NCBI GenBank assembly: GCA_047972135.1
Contig: JBKEAJ010000025.1
Location: 1 to 63,416 of the forward strand
DNA: 63,416 nt
DNA from: JBKEAJ01 sp047972135
Lineage (GTDB): Bacteria; Bacteroidota; Bacteroidia; Bacteroidales; Prolixibacteraceae
Reading direction: 5' to 3'
Position numbers and translations under genes: made by a program. Under the pieces are notes generated by a model, which ran no database searches, was not told the DNA's origin, and was given only the letters and a program-made list of their open reading frames with translations. Every line of letters begins with the position of its first letter. The first letter of the stretch is position 1. Positions 33,513-41,268 of the stretch are shown here, one piece after another.

Positions 33513-34976
33513 ATGAAAGTTTCTGAAATAAACACAAGCATTACGCTGGAGCAATTAACAAAATCCAGAGAAGACCAATACTTCGAAAGGAAAGGTTTAG
33601 GTGAGAAAAACATTAAACCTTCTAAAATCGCAGAGGAGCTAATTGGGATGTTGAATGCTGACGGAGGGATACTTGTTTTTGGAGTCTCGGACGGAGGAGA
33701 ATTACAGAATGTGGAGATATTGGGAGATAAATTAAGTGATTATAGAAATCTCATTATTGATTTTATCGAACCTTATACGAAAAATGTTGTACTAGAGGAG
33801 ATTAGAATCAAAAACTCTCTAATCTTCCTATATCATGTTGAACAGGATATTGAGAGACTTTACGAGCAAAAGCAGAGTGGTAATATTTATTTAAGGGTGG
33901 ATGATAGGAATAAGCATTTAAAGAGTTTGAGTGATATAAGAACTCTTGAGTTTGATAAGCAAATCAGAAAATATGAAGATGAAGTTGAGCCTAATTTTGA
34001 TTTTGAGGATTTGGATATTCCTATAGTTGAGAAATATAAGGAAGAGCTAGAATACACTAAGGATATTATGGAGTTGTTGTATACGCGCAATGTTGTTGTG
34101 AGAAAGGCAGGAGAATACAAAATGAAGCGTTCGGGTGTTCTTTTGTTTGCTAAGCAGCCTGAAAAATATATTCCCAATGCGTCGCTCAGGTATGTGAGAT
34201 ATAATGGAGTCGGATTGAAAGCAGGATCTAATTTTAATGTGGTGAAAGATATTAGCTTTGAGGAAAATATACCACGTATAATAGAAAAAGTAAAGACGTT
34301 TATGCATGCTGCACTAGATGATTTCTATTTTTTGGATATAGAGTACGGGGTGTTTAGGAAAATTCCGGAATATCCTGAGGAGGCTTGGCTTGAAGGTGTC
34401 GTTAATGCTCTTTGTCATAGATCGTATAATGTGCATGGCAATCCGATTATGATAAAACATTTTGATGACAGAATTGAAATATCTAATAGTGGTCCCTTAC
34501 CTGCGCAGGTAACGGTTGAAAATATACGTTCTGAACGCTATTCAAGAAATCCTCGTATAGCCAGAGTACTAAAAGAAATGGGTTTTGTTAGGCAACTTAA
34601 TGAAGGTGTGGCTAGAATTTACGAGTCTATGGAACGCTCTATGCTTTCAGAGCCTGAGTATAGCGAGAAAAATAAATATGTGTATCTCACTTTACGAAAC
34701 AAAGTAAGTGTGCATGCTAAAACTGTTCCAGAGACAGTTCACAAAGGTGTACAAGATAATTGGGGGATGTATAACGATAGTCAGAGACGAATATTGACAT
34801 ATTTATATACAAATATAGGTGTGACAATTGATGAATTGAGACAAAACCTAGAGATTCATGATAAAACAATTCGTCTGTATTTAAAGCAATTTATAGAAGA
34901 GAATGTTGTAGAGCGGCATAGTGAGAAAACACGTGATAAAAATGCTGTTTATACATTTAAGGGAATGTTGCCGTAA
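33513..34976 (+). CDS. AlbA_2/Schlafen-type ATP-binding regulator
   Basis: 487 residues: an N-terminal AlbA_2 (Schlafen-like) domain (about 10-135, with E.(E)RK and GGILVFGVSDGG), a central GHKL-like HATPase_c_4 domain (about 285-375, VVNALCHRSY and IEISNSGPLP), and a C-terminal winged helix (about 415-480, SQRRILTYLYTNIGVTIDEL). Annotated relatives are called putative transcriptional regulators; some Schlafen-domain proteins act in phage defence, but there is no direct evidence here. A -10-like TATATTCG is at 33479-33486. The stop lies inside a copy of the flanking repeat, so the gene looks like a cargo inserted into a repeat array. Confidence 0.85.
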   Translation: MKVSEINTSITLEQLTKSREDQYFERKGLGEKNIKPSKIAEELIGMLNADGGILVFGVSDGGELQNVEILGDKLSDYRNLIIDFIEPYTKNVVLEEIRIKNSLIFLYHVEQDIERLYEQKQSGNIYLRVDDRNKHLKSLSDIRTLEFDKQIRKYEDEVEPNFDFEDLDIPIVEKYKEELEYTKDIMELLYTRNVVVRKAGEYKMKRSGVLLFAKQPEKYIPNASLRYVRYNGVGLKAGSNFNVVKDISFEENIPRIIEKVKTFMHAALDDFYFLDIEYGVFRKIPEYPEEAWLEGVVNALCHRSYNVHGNPIMIKHFDDRIEISNSGPLPAQVTVENIRSERYSRNPRIARVLKEMGFVRQLNEGVARIYESMERSMLSEPEYSEKNKYVYLTLRNKVSVHAKTVPETVHKGVQDNWGMYNDSQRRILTYLYTNIGVTIDELRQNLEIHDKTIRLYLKQFIEENVVERHSEKTRDKNAVYTFKGMLP

Positions 34977-35140
34977 ATAAGGGAAGGTAACTCTCTTTTG
35001 TAATTACTTGATAATCAGCAGTGCTTTTCTGCTAAGGGAAGATTGACTCAAATTAAGGGAAGGTAATCCTCTTTTGTAATTGCTTGATAATCAGTAGTGC
35101 TCTCCTGTTAAGGGAAGATTGACTCAAATTAAGGGAAGGT
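34957..35140. repeat. Right tandem array (76-bp units), including the 108-bp direct repeat
   Basis: Bases 34957-35064 exactly repeat 33351-33458. Units begin at 35001 and 35077 (76-bp period), each containing TTGATAATCAG, GTGCT..., TAAGGGAAG and GACTCAAATTAAGGGAAGGT. The array overlaps the last 20 bases of the AlbA-type gene and ends shortly before the promoter of the next gene. Confidence 0.85.
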
Positions 35141-35166
35141 TCGCTCGGAATAACAGAGAAATAGTA

Positions 35167-35174
35167 TACATTTG
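35167..35174 (+). promoter_or_regulatory. -10 box (TAnnTTTG) for the GNAT-nitrilase gene
   Basis: TACATTTG fits the Bacteroidota consensus and lies about 50 nt before the start, directly after the right tandem array. Confidence 0.5.
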
Positions 35175-35224
35175 CGCCTTGAAAAATATGAACAAGAATC
35201 ACAATTTTAAAAGGATAAGAAAAC

Positions 35225-36736
35225 ATGCAAATAGAAATAAGAAAATTACAATTCAGTGATTTCGACGAGCTTACCGAGGTGATGAGACGCGCATATCCAA
35301 CTATGTCGGAGTTTCTTTGGTCGAAAGCTAGCATCAAAAAACTAACTTCTATCTTTCCTGACGGACAAATATGTATCACTGTTGACGATAAAATAGCAGC
35401 AGTTTGTCTCTCAATTATAGTTAATTACAAAGAGTTTGACGACGAGCATACCTACTCGGAAATAATTGGCGATTTTTCTTTCAGCACCCATTCCGCAGTT
35501 GGCGATGTGCTATACGGGATAGAGGTTTTTGTCGACCCAGAATATAGACAGTACCGACTTGGACGCAGACTCTACGATGCAAGAAAAGAACTTTGCGAAA
35601 CACTGAATCTAAAATCAATAATTATTGGTGGGAGAATACCAAACTACCACAAACACAGTAAGGAACTCACACCACGGGAATATATCCGTAAGGTTAGAGA
35701 TAAGGAAATATACGACCCCGTACTGTCTTTTCAGCTGTCAAATGAATTTCTGCCTATAAGAGTGCTTAAAAAATATCTGCCGGGCGATGAGGCTTCTAAG
35801 GAAAATGCAGTATTGCTCCAATGGAACAATATATATTACAGTAAAAAACCAAATGCAATGCAAGACAGTGTTATCAGGCTTGGACTTGTGCAGTGGCAGA
35901 TGCGGCATTTCAATACTGTCGACGAGTTCTACGAGCAGGTTGAGTTTTTTGTTGATGCTGTGGCAGGCTACAAAGCTGATTTTGCTTTATTTCCCGAGTT
36001 TTTTAATTCGCCGCTGCTAGCCCCTTTTAACCATCTTTCTGAAAGAGACAGTATGTTGGAGTTGGCAAAAATGACCGAAGAAATCAAAAATAAAATACTG
36101 GAATTTGCAATCAGCTATAATGTCAATATTATCTCGGGCAGCATGCCATTCGAAGAAAATGGAGACTTGTACAATATAAGCTACCTGCTGCATCGTGACG
36201 GGAAAGTAGACGAATATCGCAAAGTGCACATCACGCCCAACGAAAAAAGATATTACGGAATGAAAGGTGGTAACGAAATAAAAGTTATAGATACCGATTG
36301 TGGAAAAGTTGGATTGGTAATTTGCTATGATGTGGAGTTCCCTGAACTATCAAGGATACTTGCTGACCAAGGAATGAAAATTCTTTTTGTGCCGTATCTA
36401 ACTGATACTCAAAATGCTTATACTCGGGTGAGAACTTGTGCGCAAGCTCGGGCTGTCGAAAATGAGTGTTATGTTGCCATTGCAGGCTGTGTGGGTAACT
36501 TGCCGGGAGTGAACAATATGGACATACAATTCGGACAAGCGGCGGTTTTTACTCCCTCAGATTTTGCTTTCCCCTCCAATGCTGTGAAGGGAGAGGCAAC
36601 TCCAAATACGGAGATGACATTGTTGGTAGATGTAGACCTAAATCTGCTGAAAGAGCTACACCACAACGGGGCTGTCAGAACTATGAACGACCGGAGAAAG
36701 GACCTCTACGAAACAAATTTTCTCAAGGAGGATTGA
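35225..36736 (+). CDS. GNAT acetyltransferase-carbon/nitrogen hydrolase fusion
   Basis: 503 residues with two enzymes. Residues 1-205 form a GNAT acyltransferase (acetyl-CoA loop around EYRQYRLGRRLYDARKE). Residues 213-500 form a nitrilase-superfamily amidase: catalytic Glu in FPEFF, Lys in RKVHITPNE, and Cys in VICYDVEFPE. The hydrolase part resembles aliphatic amidases of the Nit/omega-amidase range. The fusion is seen in many bacteria; the natural substrate is unknown. It probably acylates an amine and deacylates or deamidates a related compound. Confidence 0.9.
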   Translation: MQIEIRKLQFSDFDELTEVMRRAYPTMSEFLWSKASIKKLTSIFPDGQICITVDDKIAAVCLSIIVNYKEFDDEHTYSEIIGDFSFSTHSAVGDVLYGIEVFVDPEYRQYRLGRRLYDARKELCETLNLKSIIIGGRIPNYHKHSKELTPREYIRKVRDKEIYDPVLSFQLSNEFLPIRVLKKYLPGDEASKENAVLLQWNNIYYSKKPNAMQDSVIRLGLVQWQMRHFNTVDEFYEQVEFFVDAVAGYKADFALFPEFFNSPLLAPFNHLSERDSMLELAKMTEEIKNKILEFAISYNVNIISGSMPFEENGDLYNISYLLHRDGKVDEYRKVHITPNEKRYYGMKGGNEIKVIDTDCGKVGLVICYDVEFPELSRILADQGMKILFVPYLTDTQNAYTRVRTCAQARAVENECYVAIAGCVGNLPGVNNMDIQFGQAAVFTPSDFAFPSNAVKGEATPNTEMTLLVDVDLNLLKELHHNGAVRTMNDRRKDLYETNFLKED

Positions 36737-36919
36737 AATATTTTTCAATAACACGCAACCTTTTGAAAACTCCTGCGTCTAAAGGGGGAACGTGTTTAGG
36801 TAATTTATTTTTGACTTGTTCAAAGAAAGGAGCTCGGGGTGTTATGATTTTTATTGGACAATAAAAATAAACGGGGATTATTTAAAGATTGAACATATTC
36901 ATAATTCGAGCTATTTTAT

Positions 36920-36954
36920 AAACCACCGCCTCTCATCCCTGAGAGCGGTGGTTT
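36920..36954. terminator. Strong hairpin, probable terminator
   Basis: Arms AAACCACCG(C)CTCTC and GAGAGCGGTGGTTT form a 14-bp stem with one bulged C and a 6-nt loop, followed by a short T-containing tail. It lies 180 bp after the GNAT-nitrilase stop. A weaker AT dyad (TTTTTATTG/CAATAAAAA) is at 36848-36867. No gene is recognised in 36737-37004. Confidence 0.6.
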
Positions 36955-37004
36955 CTTGATTTAATATGTAAGAGGCTATAAGACTACCGAATAGGGTATT
37001 CTCA

Positions 37005-37905
37005 GATACCGTCCAAAAAAGTGTGTCTCAAAAAAAAAGCATGTACTCAATAATTTATAATTTAGACAATTGAAAATACTAACCATAAAAAAAGAGCACA
37101 TGCATTTGACAAAGAAACAAACAATCGAAATCCTAAGCAACTATTCTAAGGAAAAATGGAACTTAAATGATTTATTGGAGTTAGTCCCTAATTCATTTTA
37201 TATTGATGGCTTATTCGTAAAAGTAAAGCGTGATAAGGTCTATCGCGAGGAGTGCTTTTATATCATATTAGGAGTAAAAGAAGATTGTAGCAGAGAGATC
37301 TTGGCAATAGTAAATCAACCAACAGAGTCTGCCACTGCCTGGGAAGGAATCTTTGATGACTTGAAGGCAAGAGGAGTTTCCAGTATTGGTTTGGTTGTAT
37401 CCGACTCATTAAGTGGTATTGAGAAAGCTGTCAGGAAGAAGTTTAATGGAGCGCACCAGCTATGTACAGTACATCTACAACGCAATTTTATGTCAAGAGT
37501 TCGAAAAGAAGATAAGAAAGAAATAGCTGGAGATTTATCATATGTATTTTCTCCTGATGATAAAAATCACACTATAGATAATGCTTTAAACCGATTTGAG
37601 AATATGAAAAAGAAATGGAAAGGCAAATATCCGAGCTTAAAAAGGTATCTAGACAATTTTGATATTCCCCCTTATCTAACGTTCTTAGAATTTGATTTTA
37701 GAATACGTCGTATGATTTACACAACTAACTGGATAGAATGATTTAACAGAAGCTGTCGCAGAACATTGAAAGTGAGAGGGGCTTTTCCTAATGAAGAGTC
37801 AGTTTTAGCACTTATAACTAGTGTTGCTATAAAAAAAAGCGAAAAAGAAAGATTGTCTGAAGAATTTAGATATATGCTTTCAGACACACTAATATGGACA
37901 CTACC
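37005..37905 (+). mobile_element. Internally deleted IS256-family insertion sequence
   Basis: A left end GATACCGTCCAAAAAAGTG (from 37005, to 37030) and the reverse complement of 37880-37905 (GGTAGTGTCCATATTAGTG...) match at 19 of 26 positions, sharing the GTGTGTCT inner block. This frames a roughly 900-bp element around a broken Mutator-type (IS256) transposase. Full-length relatives are about 1.3 kb. I find no clear target duplication. Confidence 0.8.
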
Positions 37906-37933
37906 TTATTTTTCTTATAACGTTCGTTGGTAA
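37100..37933 (+). pseudogene. IS256-family transposase remnant
   Basis: The N-terminus (MHLTKKQTIEIL) jumps after about 25 residues to the catalytic core (YIDGLFVKVKR, normally near residue 170), so the intervening N-terminal third is deleted. The core then continues through LVVSDSLSGIEKA and MIYTTNWIE, where an in-frame TGA (37739-37741) interrupts the usual TTNxxE-N motif; FNRSCRRTLKVRGAFP follows in the same frame. The remaining frame also reads past the right terminal repeat. It cannot make an active transposase. Confidence 0.9.
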
Positions 37934-38133
37934 TTATTCAGCCAAAATACGCAAGAATACGAGGCTATACGCAATTTAATGGTGTGATTTGAACTGTTTA
38001 ATCGTTTGGGATTTAAAAACTCTCCTTCTGCGAAGGAGGAGTACCCGAAGGGGGAGCAGGTGGCTGTTTTGGCTTATAGCCTACAGCATATAGCTTGTAT
38101 TAATACTGCTTCTTTTTGCAGTTCTCGTATTGT
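37934..38133. other. Intergenic stretch with small hairpin repeat
   Basis: About 200 bp without a gene. It contains a hairpin with CTCCTTC/GAAGGAG arms (38022-38038) and an adjoining GGGGGAG string, a dispersed-repeat look, plus the downstream region of the AraC gene. Nothing else is recognised. Confidence 0.4.
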
Positions 38134-39039
38134 TCAGCACTGCGGCGTGTATTCGTTCTTATATCTTGTGCGGTAAACTTTGGGGCTTAGGCTCATCTCG
38201 TGGGTGAAGGCTTTGGAAAAATGAAATTGATCGTAGAAACCAAGTCTGTATGATATCTCCTTGATTTTCAGGTCTGTAAATTGCAAGTATGAGCAGGCTC
38301 GTTGTATTTTGAGCTGGTTGTAGTACACCATTGGGGAAAATGATGTTCGCTGAGTAAACAGAGTTCCAAAATGCGATGCAGAATAGCCTACGTTGGAGGC
38401 GATGTCTTCCAATGTTATCTTATTCTCCAAGTTTTCTTTCATAAAGATAATGCTGCTCTGTATTATATCCGTTTTCTTTATGTTATTGACTTTTCGATAT
38501 TGATTTATATATTTGATAGAACTCAGAAAATATGTCAAACATAGACTTACATATTCTAAATTTTCAGGGCTATATCCCATTTCGAGATTCTCATACATTT
38601 CTTCGAAAAGTGAGAGCCTGTCGTTGATGCGGCTGGTGTCCGACTCGTTAATGTTTATGACCTTGCCGATTATTGATGAAAATAGAGGGACATTTTCACC
38701 CAAGAAGTGAAACCAATATATGCTCCAAGGCTTGTGCTTTTTTGCTCCATAAGCGTGGTATTTGTTGGCGGGCAGAATGATGCATTGATTTTTTGATATA
38801 TCGACCTTGTTGCCGTCCGTCTGCAACCAACCCTCGCCTTCGGCACAGTAGATAAAAACGTTTTCTTTGGCTCCTTCTTTTCGCTCGCGATAATGGAATC
38901 TGGCATGAGGGTAGTAGCCGATATGTGTAACATAAAGCTGCTTACTTATCGGATTGCTGAGTTGCTGACTACGTATGCTGTAGGGAGTGATGATTGCTTT
39001 CTCTCCCGAAAACCCTTCAGCTTTTTTTTTCATTTTCAA
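38134..39039 (-). CDS. AraC-family transcription regulator
   Basis: 301 residues: an N-terminal AraC-type cupin (about 35-160, with HYRERKEGAKENVFIYCAEG and the LPANKYHAYG strand) and a C-terminal double HTH (about 205-298, ITLEDIASNVGYSASHF and KIKEISYRLGFYDQFHFSKAF). Such regulators usually sense a sugar. It is 17 bp downstream of a secreted metallophosphoesterase gene and about 2 kb from the GH2/MFS/fucosidase locus on the opposite strand, so it is a candidate regulator of that locus. This link is inference. Confidence 0.9.
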   Translation of the reverse strand: MKMKKKAEGFSGEKAIITPYSIRSQQLSNPISKQLYVTHIGYYPHARFHYRERKEGAKENVFIYCAEGEGWLQTDGNKVDISKNQCIILPANKYHAYGAKKHKPWSIYWFHFLGENVPLFSSIIGKVININESDTSRINDRLSLFEEMYENLEMGYSPENLEYVSLCLTYFLSSIKYINQYRKVNNIKKTDIIQSSIIFMKENLENKITLEDIASNVGYSASHFGTLFTQRTSFSPMVYYNQLKIQRACSYLQFTDLKIKEISYRLGFYDQFHFSKAFTHEMSLSPKVYRTRYKNEYTPQC

Positions 39040-39056
39040 AGTTACAAAAATCTTCT

Positions 39057-40037
39057 CTAAAAACGAAGCGTTCTGTCTTTCATCCCGGCATTGACGGTTT
39101 TGAAAACTTCCGCTGTGAAGTCCTCTGCCGTTGGTGCAGGAGCTTTGAATTGACTGTGTACTCCTTTGGTTTCTATTGTTTTGTTGTCTAAATCTATTGT
39201 TACAAAGGCATATACAGAGTCTTGATATTCAGCCATGTTGCCCTTCGAGAATTTCTTTTCGCCCTCGACCCATAAATATGAAGCACTGTTTATCTGCAAA
39301 TAGTCGACTCCGTCGATCTTGCTGTGTGCGTCAATATGATGATGTCCGCAAAGGCAGGCGATAACTCGTTTCTCACTGCTATTGGCTTCTTTTATTATAT
39401 TTCTGATGTCTTCCCGGTTTGGAACAGAACCGCCAATTTCGTCGAAGGCCTGATGCGAAAATATGACACAAGGGAGTTTGCTGTCGGCTATTGTACTTTT
39501 TAGCCATTGTAGCTGCTCATCATTGATAAGTCCTCTGTCTTTTCGGGCAACATAGTAATTGCCATTGTCGTAGTCGATTAGCTTTCCGTCTTTGCGGGTA
39601 AAATTGCAGTCTAAAACGATGAAACGTAGCCCTTTTTTGTCGAAATGATAGTAGCTGTTGGACATTTCATAGCGTTTCACCATCTCTTGTTTGGAATTAT
39701 GATCCATGTCGTGGTTGCCGAGTACATTGTACTTCTCTCCCACAAAGCTATTCCACACGGGTAGTATCTTATCTGCACCTGTGCCATGGCATAAGTCGCC
39801 GAGCTGAATTATAAAATCCGGCTTGTGCTGAGTGGCAGCATCTACAAAATCTTGTAAACGCTGTGTGGCATCTTCTTGTAAATCCTCGTGTACGTCTGAG
39901 ATTACTCCAAATGTAATTTTGTTACTCGTCTTCATCATGCACGATGTAAGAACATTGTCTGCAAGTGCTAGTCCTGCAACTCCTAATGCACTTTTCTTTA
40001 TAAATGTGCGTCTTCCATTGTCGTTTTGTGTTGTCAT
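39057..40037 (-). CDS. Exported calcineurin-like metallophosphoesterase (Tat-type signal)
   Basis: 326 residues. The N-terminus NGRRTFIKKSALGVAGLAL has a twin-arginine motif, followed by a lipobox-like TSC. The phosphoesterase motifs are complete: ISDVHED, QLGDLCHG, LGNHDMDH, FSHQAFD and CGHHHIDAH, providing the two-metal site. Substrate unknown; exported relatives include phosphodiesterases and nucleotidases. Probably co-transcribed with the AraC gene. 40038-40279 upstream shows no gene. Confidence 0.9.
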   Translation of the reverse strand: MTTQNDNGRRTFIKKSALGVAGLALADNVLTSCMMKTSNKITFGVISDVHEDLQEDATQRLQDFVDAATQHKPDFIIQLGDLCHGTGADKILPVWNSFVGEKYNVLGNHDMDHNSKQEMVKRYEMSNSYYHFDKKGLRFIVLDCNFTRKDGKLIDYDNGNYYVARKDRGLINDEQLQWLKSTIADSKLPCVIFSHQAFDEIGGSVPNREDIRNIIKEANSSEKRVIACLCGHHHIDAHSKIDGVDYLQINSASYLWVEGEKKFSKGNMAEYQDSVYAFVTIDLDNKTIETKGVHSQFKAPAPTAEDFTAEVFKTVNAGMKDRTLRF

Positions 40038-40279
40038 ATTAGTGTGTATTTTGATAATTGGCTGTTGCTAATGATATCTGTTTTTGTTTTTTCGACGAGT
40101 GCCTTATCCATAATTGGATATTATCTTGTTGATATGTCGAGTCTCTATTGACTTTAAATATTGTTTATGTCGCTTGCTGATTTTTTTGTCAAAAATAATA
40201 AACTAATCTGTCATGACAAAGAGTAGGTGATAAGCACTACTTCCCAAACATAAACAATTCTATATCTCTAATCCCTTTC

Positions 40280-40646
40280 TTAAAATTTTCTCGGATTACT
40301 ATCTTTTAGTGTTTCAATATTCTGCAACTTCCATATCACCGATGGATATCTACTTAAATCTCCGGCAATACACTTTCCCCACTGTGGAGTGCCTTGTTCA
40401 AATGTCAGGAATGGTTCTCTCAATGTTTTGTTTTATCTTGAGTAGGTGTTTATTGATTGTATCAAGGCTTTCTAATCTTCCTTGAATAGGAATATATGTG
40501 ATGTCAATATCCACCGAGTAACGAGGCATATCTTTATGAAATAAGTTTATTGCCGTTCCTCCATGTACTGTAAAGTCTTTTATACTATGTACTGCTGGTA
40601 TAATGCGTATCAACAATGCAACCTGCTTTTTATAAAACTCATTCAT
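40280..40646 (-). pseudogene. AbiEii-type nucleotidyltransferase toxin, broken
   Basis: The first 82 residues carry the AbiEii nucleotidyltransferase start (VHGGTAINLF and RYSVDIDITY, i.e. GG[ST]..D.D) and stop at 40398. A C-terminal piece resumes in another frame at about 40280-40415, reading FLTFEQGTPQWGKCIAG and YPSVIWKLQNIETLK, typical of the family's end. The roughly 150-residue middle is gone. With the catalytic lysine-bearing middle missing, the toxin must be dead. It overlaps its antitoxin gene by 8 bp. Confidence 0.82.
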
Positions 40647-41175
40647 ATTCCTGCAGTTCTTTGGGGATTGTTATTTTGTATTTTGACACATATGTACCGT
40701 TATCTACCAACTTATATTTAGCTGTTCCTAGTGCTAGTCTTCCTATATTTAAGGAGTTATACCAATAATGACCACTTTTTTCTGCCATATACAGAAACAT
40801 TCTTTTTACTTTGTTGCTACCCGTGTTTTCTAATAAGTTTTGCAAAACGTTAGGTCGTAATGTTGTCATCTGCTCCATAATATAATACAGATCCATATAG
40901 CCATAATGGCGAGGTGCTAAATGCAAGCATTCCAAGTATGCAAGCTCAGGTGGGGATGCAGATAGACATGGATATTTAGCATTAAAACTTACCAATGCTT
41001 TGTCAGAAAATATTTCTGTGGAGAAGAACTTTAGGCTATAATCGAGTTCGTTTGTATTCATCCATTTCGGTATGCCTTCTTCTTTAGAGTGAAATATTAT
41101 CAACGAAGGCTTCCCCATAGGTACATAATGACTAAAACCAGCCAACTCCAATGCCGAATGAGCAGCAATGTGCAT
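40639..41175 (-). pseudogene. AbiEi-type antitoxin lacking its N-terminal wing
   Basis: 178 residues matching the C-terminal domain of AbiEi antitoxins (ALELAGFSHYVPMGKP, and SPPELAYLECLHLAP). Intact family members have an additional N-terminal winged-helix DNA-binding domain of about 70 residues; here the frame opens directly at MHIAAHSALELAG, and the upstream 85 bp does not encode it. The protein may still be made but would lack autoregulatory DNA binding. Its toxin partner is also broken. Confidence 0.65.
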
Positions 41176-41232
41176 CGTGATATTTTACATGTTTTACGTG
41201 GCTTATTACATTTTTTTTATGTCGAGTTGTGT

Positions 41233-41240
41233 TAACTTTG
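41233..41240 (+). promoter_or_regulatory. -10 box (TAnnTTTG) for the GH2 locus
   Basis: TAACTTTG is a perfect match to the Bacteroidota -10 and lies 28 nt before the GH2 start codon. It probably drives the GH2-MFS-DUF5107 genes. Confidence 0.6.
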
Positions 41241-41268
41241 CGCTATGTAATTATTAAAATTGTTGATT

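Noticed and set aside
33320..35140. Integron attC interpretation of the repeats around the AlbA-type gene
   Set aside because: The units lack the R/L core-site pattern of attC sites, no integrase is nearby, and the repeats are in plain tandem order.
36737..37004. A small gene between the GNAT-nitrilase and the IS256 remnant
   Set aside because: Only short frames without a family match were seen; the notable features are a terminator-like stem and an AT dyad.
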